Source: a virus. From it: 62,135 nucleotides of DNA. The notes beneath the pieces are model-generated. The model did not search any database, was not told the origin of the DNA, and saw nothing but the letters and a program-made list of their open reading frames with translations. Made by a program: the position numbers and the translations under genes. This document shows, piece after piece, positions 8,475-16,644 of the stretch. Numbering within the stretch: position 1 is the stretch's first letter; every line of letters begins with the position of its first letter. Where the stretch lies: positions 1 to 62,135 of IMG/VR virus record IMGVR_UViG_3300034092_001518; one strand, 5' to 3'.

Positions 8475-10694
8475 CTATTCTATAATTTTGCTGTGACTGC
8501 CCTGATTATTATATCTTACAAATTTAATACTAATTTTTGATTCTTTTCTTTCTGGAGTAAACATGTGTTTTCTGTTTGCCATTATGGCTAATCCAGAACT
8601 AATTGAAGCATCATATTTAGTTCTATTTGTAGGATCAAACCTGGCCCAATCTTCTAAAGTTCTATTGAAGTACATTGATCCTATAACATCATTATCTCTA
8701 TATGTACCTTCAGAGTCAAAGCCTACATACTCTTCTATATACGACTCGATACAAGAAGCATGTGCCTGCCTTATATCTTCGCTAGAGTTAGGTATTCCGC
8801 CAATTTCAATCTCGGTTTTAGATAGTTTAGTTATGTTCTTGTCTGGTCTATTCATTGAGAATCCTCTATAACCTCTGTTTTTAAAATGATATAACAATCT
8901 AGCTTTATTATTCTCTGCTAGTATAGGCATACCATAAAAATGACAAGCCATTAAAACATCCTCAAAAAATATCTCAGCAGTCTGTGGCCTAGCTACATAC
9001 TCTAAAAAAAACTCATTTGTTGGTCCTTCTGACATGTGAAACGTTGTCATACCATGCAGAGCACCATTAGAGCCACCTCCTCCAACAACACCAGATATAT
9101 CATAGGGGTCACAACCAAACGCCCCCATATGTTCATTGCCAGGGTATTTTTTTCCATTTCTTGTTATTACGTTATTTCTCAAGTTCTGTTTAGGTATCCA
9201 AGATACTAAAAATCTACCATTCTTATCTGGAGTCCAAATAACCTCGGTATCTTTTTCACCATTCTTCCAGTGAAAATAACCTCTAGTCAAAAACTTTTCT
9301 TTGATTAGAGAGTCATTATAATCAATCTGCTGATATATCTTGGTTAGGTTAAATATTGATTGCTTTGACTCATCTCTAAATGCGTGAGACTCTGTCCTAG
9401 GGAACTGTCTGTAGAATTCATTGAGTGCATCAGAATCAGACTTTAAAGCGTTTACCTCATTGTTCCACCAAGTTATAACCCCAGTTTTTATTATCTCTCC
9501 ATCTATCCCTTTTACTGGTTTATCTGGATTCTCAAAAACTGGCCATCCATACTCGTCTATATATCCCTCAACGTTCCACTCCATAGGTATAAACAAAGAA
9601 TACAGTCCGCTCTTTGTTTGATCGTTTGCTGATCTTTGTAATATATTACTATCGTTGTATAGCTTCTTGAAGTTTTCTCCACCCTTTGGAAGAGCATTTG
9701 ATGTAGAACCCATCATACACTTACCTATAATCTTGGCTCCAAGTCTTAAACAAGTTTTAGTGACTCTCCAGTTATTTAATATGTTCTCTGGCTTTTCCCA
9801 CTTACCGCTCTCGTCATGCACTAATAGTAAAAGCTTTTCACCGTCATAACTGTTGTCCGCAGTATTCTTCCAGTCTATTGTTGTATCTAGTCCCTCAATA
9901 TCCTCAGTCTTTTCTTCGTCCATGTTCTTTCTAGTAATTTTACTAGCAGGGACACGAAACGCCAACTCAGTCTTTGGATTATCCATACCGTCCTGAATAG
10001 GCTTAAAGAAAAAAGGATAATTTCTGATAATAGGTACAACCTTATCCGTAAACATCTTTTTTGCATCGCTACCTGTTTTTGATAGTATTCCAATACGAGA
10101 GTCTCTTACTATTGTACCAGTATTACATGACTCAGCAGAACTCATAAATGAAAATCCAGAACGCCTGTTCTTTAAGTAACACATCCCAAAAGACCTGTTG
10201 TCTGCTTTACACGCTTCCCAGTATATGTAGAATATTCTATTAGACTCTCTAAAGTCTGGAAGACCAATATCAATTTTAGTCCACTGTAAATACATATAGT
10301 GAGTTCCAGTTATGTACGTAGGTATTTTATTGTTTATAAACCAAAAACCGTTCTCCCTTCTGTCAAACTCCTTCTCTATGTAGTCTACATACTGACCCTT
10401 AAATACATTGTCTTTTCTGTTCCAGTCAAAGATTGTTTTAATTTTCTGAAGCTCTTTAGGGTATTCCTCAGAAACCCATCTTGATCCTCTGTCTTCAACC
10501 TTATCAGGAACTGATGGTAACGCAACCTTTAAACCACATATGTTATATATGTCTCCTACAGTTCCGTCTTTTGATATAACGACAAGGTCGTATTCTTTAT
10601 TGTAACCATACTCCCAGTTCTTTCTTTTGTTTTTATTTACAACCGTTGACTTACTTACGTAATCCTCAAGAACTGTGTACAGATTATTTTCCAT
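8475..10694 (-). CDS. terL: terminase large subunit (ATPase/nuclease)
   Basis: 739 residues. The ATPase domain has a degenerate Arg-rich P-loop around residue 176 (YLKNRRSGFSF), as in TerL proteins of crAss-like phages, and a Walker B with catalytic Glu near residue 288 (LLLLVHDES). The C-terminal RNase-H-like nuclease shows the first acidic motif near residue 533 (AFGCDPYDISG) and later acidic residues (EGTYRDNDVIGSM). It pumps DNA into the prohead through the portal encoded next. It overlaps the preceding 93-aa gene by 11 nt. Bacteroidota TerLs of this type are often annotated only as hypothetical proteins. Confidence 0.9.
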   Translation of the reverse strand: MENNLYTVLEDYVSKSTVVNKNKRKNWEYGYNKEYDLVVISKDGTVGDIYNICGLKVALPSVPDKVEDRGSRWVSEEYPKELQKIKTIFDWNRKDNVFKGQYVDYIEKEFDRRENGFWFINNKIPTYITGTHYMYLQWTKIDIGLPDFRESNRIFYIYWEACKADNRSFGMCYLKNRRSGFSFMSSAESCNTGTIVRDSRIGILSKTGSDAKKMFTDKVVPIIRNYPFFFKPIQDGMDNPKTELAFRVPASKITRKNMDEEKTEDIEGLDTTIDWKNTADNSYDGEKLLLLVHDESGKWEKPENILNNWRVTKTCLRLGAKIIGKCMMGSTSNALPKGGENFKKLYNDSNILQRSANDQTKSGLYSLFIPMEWNVEGYIDEYGWPVFENPDKPVKGIDGEIIKTGVITWWNNEVNALKSDSDALNEFYRQFPRTESHAFRDESKQSIFNLTKIYQQIDYNDSLIKEKFLTRGYFHWKNGEKDTEVIWTPDKNGRFLVSWIPKQNLRNNVITRNGKKYPGNEHMGAFGCDPYDISGVVGGGGSNGALHGMTTFHMSEGPTNEFFLEYVARPQTAEIFFEDVLMACHFYGMPILAENNKARLLYHFKNRGYRGFSMNRPDKNITKLSKTEIEIGGIPNSSEDIRQAHASCIESYIEEYVGFDSEGTYRDNDVIGSMYFNRTLEDWARFDPTNRTKYDASISSGLAIMANRKHMFTPERKESKISIKFVRYNNQGSHSKIIE

Positions 10695-10965
10695 TTTTTA
10701 TTTTTGCCTTTCCTTCGGCAAAGCCATGTTTTCCAAAGTCTATTTGAGCAACAGGCTGTTGCGTGTCTTTATTTTCTTCCTCATCAATCTTTCCTAGCAT
10801 GTATAAAGCATCTTCAAATGCAAGCCTTTTTGCTGATGCTGCATTCTTCAATTTATCGGCAGATATATCGTCTTCTGCATGAGTTATTATTGGCTCTCTT
10901 AATACTTTAATAAGCTCATCAACTGCTACCTTAGCTGCCTGTATTAACTCTATTTTCTTAGACAT
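10684..10965 (-). CDS. small helical protein before TerL, possible small terminase subunit
   Basis: 93 residues, mostly helical (IELIQAAKVAVDELIKVLREP; KLKNAASAKRLAFEDALYMLGKI) with a short disordered C-terminus ending in a Lys-rich tail. It overlaps the TerL start by 11 nt, the usual place for a small terminase subunit, and similar small proteins precede TerL in related phages. No helix-turn-helix can be clearly read, so the assignment rests mainly on position and size. Confidence 0.5.
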   Translation of the reverse strand: MSKKIELIQAAKVAVDELIKVLREPIITHAEDDISADKLKNAASAKRLAFEDALYMLGKIDEEENKDTQQPVAQIDFGKHGFAEGKAKIKNGK

Positions 10966-11510
10966 ATATTCTTGTTGTACATTCTGTAAAGAACCTCATC
11001 GTCTATTCTAAATTCATACTCACTATCTGGAGAAAACGCAACAATGTCTCCCTTGCTAACGTCCATCAATGCATCGTTAAAATACACTAGTTCCCCCCAC
11101 AAATCTTCTCTCGATCCAATACTTGATATAATTTTATCTTGATTTTTTATGGGCCTAACAAAACAATATGGATAAGGAGACATCCAATCACCATTTGGGT
11201 CTTTATATAGGTACAACTGATCAGGCTCTATGATAAAATAATCATCAAACAAATGATGCCAGCTACTTTTTTGGTTTCCCTTCATGTCGTAATAGAACTT
11301 AAACACATTGTGATGAACAATAACATTGTCACCACTTTTAATTGGGCCATCATAATTTATTGGAACAGAAATAACCACACCAAGTCTATTAGAAACGGTG
11401 TGGTCTTCTTGAGACGTACTTATTATAAAGTCAATATCGCCATACTTACGCACATTGTCATAGCGCTTATCGTTGTAAGGCTTAATTATAAAATGGTATG
11501 GAGACTTCAT
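10950..11510 (-). CDS. tandem GroES-fold-like protein
   Basis: 186 residues with two blocks that each resemble the GroES beta-barrel. Block 1 (about 15-95) contains RLGVVISVP, then IKSGDNVIVHHNVFKFY and a DDYFIIEPDQLYLY ending. Block 2 (about 120-184) contains WGELVYFN, VSKGDIVAFSP and YEFRIDDEVLYRMYNKNICL. The order G-x-V...xGDxVxxx...xxxDDExLYRxxxxxIxx copies the co-chaperonin pattern GxVxxxG...GDxVxF...xxExYxxxxExDIL. No mobile loop is obvious. Overlap with genes on both sides places it in the packaging operon. A GroES-like fold is likely; action on GroEL is only inferred. Confidence 0.6.
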   Translation of the reverse strand: MKSPYHFIIKPYNDKRYDNVRKYGDIDFIISTSQEDHTVSNRLGVVISVPINYDGPIKSGDNVIVHHNVFKFYYDMKGNQKSSWHHLFDDYFIIEPDQLYLYKDPNGDWMSPYPYCFVRPIKNQDKIISSIGSREDLWGELVYFNDALMDVSKGDIVAFSPDSEYEFRIDDEVLYRMYNKNICLRK

Positions 11511-11764
11511 TAGAAATCTATATTATACTCAATAGATATAGGCATTGAAGCAGAGAAACTTTTCCACTTGACAATCTCCTTGTCTTGATTAAGTATATAT
11601 ATAGATATAGATGAATCAGACTCCATGAGTATTGTGTCTATAGAACCATTTCCTCTAAGGACTTCTTGTCCAACTACATAGTGCATAGACTTCATGTAGT
11701 CAGGACCTACCGATATTTTTCTAATTATATTCACCTGTTTGAAGATTGATTTTAATGTCTCCAT
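11510..11764 (-). CDS. hypothetical protein
   Basis: 84 residues, beta-rich (KISVGPDYMKSMHYVVGQEV; SISIYILNQDKEIVKWKSF). Its start lies inside the 3' end of the upstream coiled-coil gene (44-nt overlap) and its stop overlaps the next start, so it is translationally embedded in the operon. No recognisable motif. Codon-level plausibility and tight packing support it being real. Confidence 0.6.
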   Translation of the reverse strand: METLKSIFKQVNIIRKISVGPDYMKSMHYVVGQEVLRGNGSIDTILMESDSSISIYILNQDKEIVKWKSFSASMPISIEYNIDF

Positions 11765-11963
11765 ACTTAGACACTAACTCATCTTGAAACTGCGATAAGT
11801 CAAATGCAGATGTTTCTAGATTAGCTAATGATGCCATCTTTTGGCTCTTCATTCGTTCAAACGAAACCTCGATGTCAGCGATTTGAAATTTAAGATCTCT
11901 GTAAGTTTGATTTAAAGATCTTAGCTTGTCTAACTCTTCCTGAGTGATTTTCTTTTCTTCCAT
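11721..11963 (-). CDS. small coiled-coil protein
   Basis: 80 residues: a long amphipathic helix (ITQEELDKLRSLNQTYRDLKFQ and on) broken by a short link, then FQDELVSKYGDIKINLQTGEY. Proteins ending KYGxxxInLxTGEx are ones I recall from Bacteroidota phages between the terminase and fibre genes; no function is known to me. The TATATTTG box 27 nt upstream makes it the probable first gene of the terminase-portal transcript. Confidence 0.65.
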   Translation of the reverse strand: MEEKKITQEELDKLRSLNQTYRDLKFQIADIEVSFERMKSQKMASLANLETSAFDLSQFQDELVSKYGDIKINLQTGEYN

Positions 11964-11989
11964 TTTATTTAATTTAAAATTATTTGTTA

Positions 11990-11997
11990 CAAATATA
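11990..11997 (-). promoter_or_regulatory. TAnnTTTG -7 promoter box
   Basis: TATATTTG on the minus strand, 27 nt before the ATG at 11963, within the 52-nt gap after the fibre-like gene. It is a likely promoter for the terminase-portal operon. Confidence 0.55.
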
Positions 11998-12015
11998 GTA
12001 AATATTCGTAATAAA

Positions 12016-12423
12016 TTACATAGATATGTACCAAGTAGTATTAGCGTTATTGTATTGAAAGCATACTGGGGTATCAGCCGTCAATGTAGATGGAGCACCA
12101 ACTATTGATGCACCTGGGGTAATCCAAGTTGTTGATGGTCTAGTAACAGTAGACATTATAACATACTTTAAACCATCAATGCTTGAACTAGCTGTTGGCA
12201 TTGTTACAGCAAATGATACGGCTGCTGGAGTACCAGTAAAGTATGTGTTAATATTTGAAATAGTATAGTTTGCTAACGTTCCAGTAGAATCAATCTCTGG
12301 AGCTTGAGTTAAGTTTACTACATCCTGTATCTTGAAGTTTACAGTATCTCCTGTAGAATTTTTTGTTCCAAACAACAGGTCATTTACGCTTGGAGTTTTA
12401 GTTTGATAGTTACCTGCTTTCAT
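12016..12423 (-). CDS. small fibre/head-decoration-like structural protein
   Basis: 135 residues, rich in Thr, Ser, Ala and Asn, with a start (AGNYQTKTPSVNDLLFGTKNS...VNFKIQDVVNLTQ) resembling the N-terminal anchors of phage fibre proteins, followed by a beta-rich domain (VMSTVTRPSTTW-like turns and a C-terminal CFQYNNANTTWYISM). The composition fits an exposed virion protein. It overlaps the 45-aa basic gene by 4 nt (ATGA). The 210-aa gene at 16645-17277 has a similar start layout. Confidence 0.55.
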   Translation of the reverse strand: MKAGNYQTKTPSVNDLLFGTKNSTGDTVNFKIQDVVNLTQAPEIDSTGTLANYTISNINTYFTGTPAAVSFAVTMPTASSSIDGLKYVIMSTVTRPSTTWITPGASIVGAPSTLTADTPVCFQYNNANTTWYISM

Positions 12424-12557
12424 CGTCCTTGTCCTTTATATTTTTTTTTATAGTTCTTTGATGTCTTTAAAAAAGATGTCTTGGTCTTAGCGTGAACGCC
12501 AGGCCTTTCAACGTGTTTTTTTTCTACCTTACTCGCCTCTAAAATTTTTTTACTCAT
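12420..12557 (-). CDS. very small basic protein (45 aa)
   Basis: MSKKILEASKVEKKHVERPG, then a Lys-rich tail ending YKGQGR. I recall short proteins with the VEKxHVERPGVHxKxKxS pattern from several Bacteroidota phages, where they are conserved but uncharacterised. The start overlaps the upstream stop and the stop overlaps the next start (both ATGA), so it belongs to a coupled chain from the amidase onward. The high Lys/Arg content suggests nucleic-acid or membrane-surface binding, which is inference only. Confidence 0.7.
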   Translation of the reverse strand: MSKKILEASKVEKKHVERPGVHAKTKTSFLKTSKNYKKKYKGQGR

Positions 12558-12706
12558 CTGTTTCTAAGTGTAAAGTTAATAAAAGTAATCGAATAAAAAT
12601 TTCTGTACATGTCTATGTCAATAGCAAATAATCTAATTGGTCCAATAGTTATTCTTAAACTTAAGTTTCCCCAAATTTCTTTTAGCCAATGATTTCTAAA
12701 CTTCAT
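12554..12706 (-). CDS. very small protein (50 aa) after the amidase
   Basis: MKFRNHWLKEIWGNLSLRIT and on, ending FTLRNR. Its ATG overlaps the amidase stop and its TGA overlaps the next ATG, so it fits exactly between two genes. Hydrophobic residues alternate with basic and aromatic ones (GPIRLFAIDIDMYRNFYSITF), more like beta strands or a membrane-surface peptide than a full transmembrane helix. It may be a lysis accessory by position. Function unknown. Confidence 0.6.
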   Translation of the reverse strand: MKFRNHWLKEIWGNLSLRITIGPIRLFAIDIDMYRNFYSITFINFTLRNR

Positions 12707-13350
12707 AGTTTTTGTAACATTTCAATCATTCTAGGACATGGGTATATGTCGCTCTTATCCTTTCTTACCGAGTTGTGGGTATAAATACCAGGAATTCCTT
12801 TAAATGCGCTCTTGTCAATATCAAATATTTCTGATCTATAATCTTTGGGTATGTTATATGTTTCACACAAATACACCAAAAGCTGTCTTGTAGACTCTAT
12901 TTGAGCGTCAGTATATTTATACCAATAAGTATAACCCTTGTATGGTTTTTCTAGTTTAGTCACCATTGAAGGATCAACAGATCTATTTACGTAGTTATAA
13001 TATTTTCCGTCTTTAAGTTTTAGAGGCCCCCAGTTGCACACCTCAATACCAACTGATAACTTATTTAAGTTTTGGTATTTAGCTCCGTTCTTGACAAAGT
13101 CTTCTGAATCTATACCTAAGTGCCAAGCCCAATGTCTAGATGAAAAACACTGAACTATTGTTCCTCGTTCTCCAATGACAAAAGCAGTAGCTATCCTAAT
13201 GTCGTTACTGTTCCAATACTTTGATACCGCAACAGCATCACCTCCTCCAGCTGTATGGTGTAAATATATTTGAGTCTTAGGGCTATCTTCAGCAAAATAC
13301 TGATCTTCTGATAGTCTAGACTGTACTATTTTTGTTGTATCTAGCTTCAT
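12703..13350 (-). CDS. N-acetylmuramoyl-L-alanine amidase (endolysin, Amidase_2)
   Basis: 215 residues with the Amidase_2 zinc-site layout: IYLHHTAG at residues 28-35, a substrate-groove block GTIVQCFSSRHWAWHLGI, SVGIEVCNWGPL, and a C-terminal THNSVRKDKSD near residue 190 giving the second His and the Lys/Asp. It cuts the amide bond between N-acetylmuramic acid and L-Ala. There is no signal peptide, so release needs the holin encoded directly upstream. Holin, amidase and spanin genes overlap or touch and form a lysis cassette. Confidence 0.9.
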   Translation of the reverse strand: MKLDTTKIVQSRLSEDQYFAEDSPKTQIYLHHTAGGGDAVAVSKYWNSNDIRIATAFVIGERGTIVQCFSSRHWAWHLGIDSEDFVKNGAKYQNLNKLSVGIEVCNWGPLKLKDGKYYNYVNRSVDPSMVTKLEKPYKGYTYWYKYTDAQIESTRQLLVYLCETYNIPKDYRSEIFDIDKSAFKGIPGIYTHNSVRKDKSDIYPCPRMIEMLQKL

Positions 13351-13847
13351 TAGTTTTTAATGTCTTTATAAGTGTCCGATACTTTTTTCAAACCATCCTT
13401 TAATTTTTTTACTGTATTGAATGCTGTTTTTAAAACATTATTGCCAGAGATATCAAACCAGTTTTCATTAATAGATGTAAGCTCTATTATTGCAAATATT
13501 CCAAGTAGAATGTTTGTAAATATTGCAGGAGTTGTAATTACAAATGAAAAACCTAAAAACTGAAGAAAACTATTTGCAAAAGGAGTAAGTGCGTAATAGT
13601 CTAAAGGAAAAATAGCTCCTGCTGTAATATAATAACCAAGAGCTTTGTATGTATATCCTTGCCTAAGTATTTTAGACTTAAAAACATCTCTATACCTTCT
13701 GTTGGTATCTATGGCTATTTTACGCAAAGAGATTAATTTAACTAAAGTATCAATTAATATGACAAACATAAGTATCATTGCCATTAACTCTACGGGAGCA
13801 AAAAAAGACGTTATCGTTAAAAAAAATAAAGACAACTTTGTTTTCAT
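13350..13847 (-). CDS. holin
   Basis: 165 residues with about three hydrophobic segments: near 5-40 (FFLTITSFFAPVELMAMILMF and on), 70-95 (YYITAGAIFPLDYYALTPF) and 97-125 (FLGFSFVITTPAIFTNILLG), then a charged cytoplasmic C-terminus with a Lys-rich helix. This matches phage holins of the LC3/toxin-secretion type. It shares a base with the amidase start and overlaps the spanin gene, so the cassette is complete. It would open the inner membrane to release the amidase. Confidence 0.75.
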   Translation of the reverse strand: MKTKLSLFFLTITSFFAPVELMAMILMFVILIDTLVKLISLRKIAIDTNRRYRDVFKSKILRQGYTYKALGYYITAGAIFPLDYYALTPFANSFLQFLGFSFVITTPAIFTNILLGIFAIIELTSINENWFDISGNNVLKTAFNTVKKLKDGLKKVSDTYKDIKN

Positions 13848-14329
13848 ATTCTAGAAAGTTTATTTTTGATAATTCTGTAGATTACATATAATAAAATTAA
13901 AATCCACAATATGCCACCACTCCAAGCTAAAAATATAGTAAATCCAGGGGTATATTTTATTTTTTGTGGCTTTAATGTTTTTGTTACTAACTTTGTTTGA
14001 TATATAGTATTTCCAGGTATTGTTTTGTAAACAGTATCTGTCTTAGCTATAACTTTATATTTATTACTTTTCAATCTTGCCTGTAATTTTAGTATTGTAC
14101 CATCTTTTTCTGATAGTCTACTAGCGTATACATTTCCTAATGAATCACAGAAAAGAGTATCCTCAATAAAAACAGTTTCACCAGGAAGCTCTATAGTTGT
14201 ATCGCGATACTCAATAATTGTAACTGTGCTATCTTTTTGAACACAGAGAGGGCAATACTTCTCTAGCTTTCTTTCGATAGAACAAGAGAAAAATAAGAAT
14301 ATTGTAGATAATATAAGTATATACTTCAT
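13844..14329 (-). CDS. unimolecular spanin (u-spanin)-like lipoprotein
   Basis: 161 residues from ATG 14329 (a GTG two codons upstream is possible). The N-terminus is a lipoprotein signal, MKYILILSTIFLFFSCS, with Cys16 as lipid site. A periplasmic stretch rich in Thr/Val strands follows, and the C-terminus has a transmembrane helix (FTIFLAWSGGILWILILLYV, about 131-153) with a basic tail. Outer-membrane lipidation plus a C-terminal inner-membrane helix in one chain is the signature of u-spanins such as T1 gp11, which join the two membranes in the last lysis step. It is the first gene of the cassette. A membrane-bound lipoprotein of another role is the alternative. Confidence 0.7.
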   Translation of the reverse strand: MKYILILSTIFLFFSCSIERKLEKYCPLCVQKDSTVTIIEYRDTTIELPGETVFIEDTLFCDSLGNVYASRLSEKDGTILKLQARLKSNKYKVIAKTDTVYKTIPGNTIYQTKLVTKTLKPQKIKYTPGFTIFLAWSGGILWILILLYVIYRIIKNKLSRI

Positions 14330-14334
14330 ATCCA

Positions 14335-14342
14335 CAAAGGTA
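14335..14342 (-). promoter_or_regulatory. TAnnTTTG -7 promoter box for the lysis cassette
   Basis: TACCTTTG on the minus strand, ending 5 nt before the spanin ATG. If used, the mRNA would be nearly leaderless. It matches the -7 consensus; there is no clear -33 element. Confidence 0.45.
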
Positions 14343-14362
14343 ACTAAAATATGCTTATTTTT

Positions 14363-14497
14363 TTATATGTCTTTTAATAACTCTTTAGGTACGCAAACCG
14401 TAGTACCTTCGGTAGTAAATATGTGAACATATATATCATCAATCTCCTCCCATTCGGTGAAGGTGTAGGTAATATCGTTGACTGTTACGCTATGCAT
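14363..14497 (-). CDS. small hypothetical protein (44 aa)
   Basis: MHSVTVNDITYTFTEWEEID, then a strand pair ending VPKELLKDI. The ATG overlaps the stop of the large fibre gene, indicating coupled translation. The compact beta-alternating pattern looks like a small folded domain. It could be a fibre chaperone or cap by position, but nothing in the sequence proves it. Confidence 0.6.
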   Translation of the reverse strand: MHSVTVNDITYTFTEWEEIDDIYVHIFTTEGTTVCVPKELLKDI

Positions 14498-15932
14498 ATA
14501 GTAATACTCTAAATTGATCAACCGCTGCAACATCTCCAGCATTTTGGCATTGAGTGGTCCATATTAAATAATAGTTTAAGGCAGGATTAATGGTAAAAGT
14601 TAATAGTGTGGATGCTGTACTTTCAGTGCCTGAAGCTGTATTTTGATACCTTAAAGATGTACCTGAACAGCTGATACTTTTCTGTGCTAATAAAGCCTGT
14701 TGAATACCTCCTCCATTAAGGGTAACTATGCCACTCATTGTACTTGCACCTGTTAATGTATTGGTTTGGTTTATATAAAGCCTGCTGTATACCTGCCCTA
14801 AGTTACCTGATACCCTTGCAATTCTCCATGATAACTCAAGCAAAGAGTCTGATGTCAAAGTATTGGCAGGTATTAACAATGATTTAGAGATATTAATCAA
14901 AGTACCTGATGTGGTAGTACCCACAGTACCAGAATAACCTAATACTTGCGGACTAATTCCACTACCTGTAACAGTTAGGTTTCCACTACCAAGTACGGAA
15001 GCTCCGTTGATGGTCTTGATATTAGTACTACTAACTAGTGTAGGCTGTATACCAGCATTTGATAGTGATTTATTTTGCCAAAGATCAGTAGCTTGATCGT
15101 ATTGTATTATGTCATTATCAGCAAGTCCAGATATCTGAACGTCATGTAACTCCTCTATTTCATATCCATTTTGCACCCTAACGTACATCCTTCCAGCGCT
15201 ACCATTGTTGGCTGTTGTAACAAATCCGAGATATACCAAGTGATTAGGAGCCGATGGCTTTACATTAGTTATTGAACCTGCCGTTGGGCCCAAGTAAACA
15301 GGATCTCCATCTGCCCATGTAGACGTAGGAAGAATACTAAGACCGTCTAGCTGTCCGTTAAGTATAATAAATCCCTTCTGATTGGCTCCAATTGATGCAG
15401 ACAACACTAATCCTACTGTTTGTGCTGATGTAGCGTCAGTAGTGTTGTATGCAAGCTTAACCTTTAGTCTATCACCTTGTCCTCCAAACGCATATACAGG
15501 CTGACCTTTAGTTATGGTTATTGACTCATCATTTGTTACATATGCTAATAGTGTATTTGGAGAAGTTCCAATTACTTGAAAAACATTTAACGTTGAATTG
15601 TATACACAAATCATTTCAGCTCCATCCTCAATGTCTCCACCTATAATTTCTCCATCATTGTTTCTGTACAGAGAAACAGCTCCTAGTCCGTTAATGTTTA
15701 ACGTTGATACCGTAGTATTACCATTAGTGAATCTAACTAGATAAGCATCACCATCAGCATAAGAAGTTGCTCCAGCAATTGATACGGTGTACGTGTCAGT
15801 TCCACTAGCTGTTCCGTGAGGTATACTTCCTGATCCACCTCCGCCAGATATAACTTTAGGCTTGCCGTCTGGACCATTTACCTGTAATCCTTTTGGTCCA
15901 AATATATATCCATTTGAGTCAGTTACTTGCAT
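14490..15932 (-). CDS. tail/head fibre protein
   Basis: 480 residues. A short N-terminal anchor (MQVTDSNGYIFGPKGLQVNG) and a Gly-rich hinge (SGGGGSGSIPHG) are followed by repeated beta modules (TYTVSIAGATSYADGDAYLV; ITKGQPVYAFGGQGDRLKV; GDPVYLGPTAGSIT), a trimer-like neck (IQYDQATDLWQNKSLSNAG; INGASVLGSGNLTV) and a C-terminal receptor-type beta domain from about residue 335 (SLLIPANTLTSDSLLELSWR). This architecture and the Thr/Ser/Gly/Asn-rich composition are typical of phage fibres. The C-terminal domain probably sets host range. It overlaps its small neighbours on both sides. Confidence 0.75.
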   Translation of the reverse strand: MQVTDSNGYIFGPKGLQVNGPDGKPKVISGGGGSGSIPHGTASGTDTYTVSIAGATSYADGDAYLVRFTNGNTTVSTLNINGLGAVSLYRNNDGEIIGGDIEDGAEMICVYNSTLNVFQVIGTSPNTLLAYVTNDESITITKGQPVYAFGGQGDRLKVKLAYNTTDATSAQTVGLVLSASIGANQKGFIILNGQLDGLSILPTSTWADGDPVYLGPTAGSITNVKPSAPNHLVYLGFVTTANNGSAGRMYVRVQNGYEIEELHDVQISGLADNDIIQYDQATDLWQNKSLSNAGIQPTLVSSTNIKTINGASVLGSGNLTVTGSGISPQVLGYSGTVGTTTSGTLINISKSLLIPANTLTSDSLLELSWRIARVSGNLGQVYSRLYINQTNTLTGASTMSGIVTLNGGGIQQALLAQKSISCSGTSLRYQNTASGTESTASTLLTFTINPALNYYLIWTTQCQNAGDVAAVDQFRVLLYA

Positions 15933-16252
15933 CTAAGGAAAGATAAGTTAGGGCCCTCTTCTCCACTAATTATAAATGTAGTATTAGCGTCTGTAGATGT
16001 TGCTGTTATCTGATCTCCAGGATGTAATATATACACCATGTCATCAGTAATTGTATCACCGTGATTAAGTGAAACAGAGTATATGTCTACAGTAGCAGCA
16101 GTTGATGATACATACTTTTGAAGCGTAACATCATAGTTGGTTACAGAGTTTGAGAATCTAATATAGTTTATAGCACACACGTTCTGTGGCTTGCACTCGT
16201 ACAATATAGTGCTAGTTACACCAACATTACCTTCGTTGCTAATAAGAGCCAT
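15923..16252 (-). CDS. small fibre-associated structural protein
   Basis: 109 residues, beta-rich (NVGVTSTILYECKPQNVCAI; TVDIYSVSLNHGDTITDDMV; GDQITATSTDANTTFIISGE). It overlaps the fibre start by 10 nt and follows another small beta protein by 1 nt. Composition and placement suggest a virion surface or fibre-base subunit. The only notable residues are Cys pairs near 20 and 27. No enzyme motif. Confidence 0.6.
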   Translation of the reverse strand: MALISNEGNVGVTSTILYECKPQNVCAINYIRFSNSVTNYDVTLQKYVSSTAATVDIYSVSLNHGDTITDDMVYILHPGDQITATSTDANTTFIISGEEGPNLSFLRCK

Positions 16253-16253
16253 A

Positions 16254-16514
16254 CTACCAAAGTGCTACGATACCAGTTGCTGATGTTGTAGAAGCAAATA
16301 CTCTGATAACTTGGATAGGTAATACAACTCCAGCAGGAACAGAGTTAAAGGTAACATCATCACCGCCAGCAGTTAAAACTCTAATAATACCTCCAGATCC
16401 AGAGTACAAAACACACGGCCAAGTCTCTGTTGGATATCCAACATAAGGAATATTGTCAGTGTCGCTAGGTGTTACTACCGCAGCTCTAGATTGTTGTAGT
16501 TTTTGATATGCCAT
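16254..16514 (-). CDS. small fibre-cluster structural protein
   Basis: 86 residues starting MAYQKLQQSRAAVVTPSDTD and ending VIRVFASTTSATGIVALW. This combination (GRA-type start, PxDTDNIP, LYxGxGGxxRVLTAGGDxVTF, PVQVxRVFA...TGIVALW) is one I recall as a widespread small virion protein family in marine and freshwater phages. It is probably a beta-sandwich on the virion surface. It is followed closely by the 109-aa protein and fibre. Confidence 0.65.
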   Translation of the reverse strand: MAYQKLQQSRAAVVTPSDTDNIPYVGYPTETWPCVLYSGSGGIIRVLTAGGDDVTFNSVPAGVVLPIQVIRVFASTTSATGIVALW

Positions 16515-16516
16515 CT

Positions 16517-16642
16517 TTAGTTATTTTTTATAGTGTTTAGTGCATTTAAAATGGCCACTATATCAGACAAGCTGTATGCTCCCCTTTTTGTGGCCTCGTC
16601 CAAGGCTCTTTCAATTATTAATATTGCTTGTTCTTTTTCCAT
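16517..16642 (-). CDS. very small helical protein (41 aa)
   Basis: MEKEQAILIIERALDEATKR, then GAYSLSDIVAILNALNTIKNN. It is two amphipathic helices separated by a Gly-Ala-Tyr-Ser turn. Short proteins of the pattern EQAIxxIxxALDxATxxGxYSLxD...ILxALN are familiar to me next to fibre genes in many phages, with unknown role. It fits exactly between two genes (2 nt gaps on each side). Confidence 0.7.
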   Translation of the reverse strand: MEKEQAILIIERALDEATKRGAYSLSDIVAILNALNTIKNN

Positions 16643-16644
16643 TA

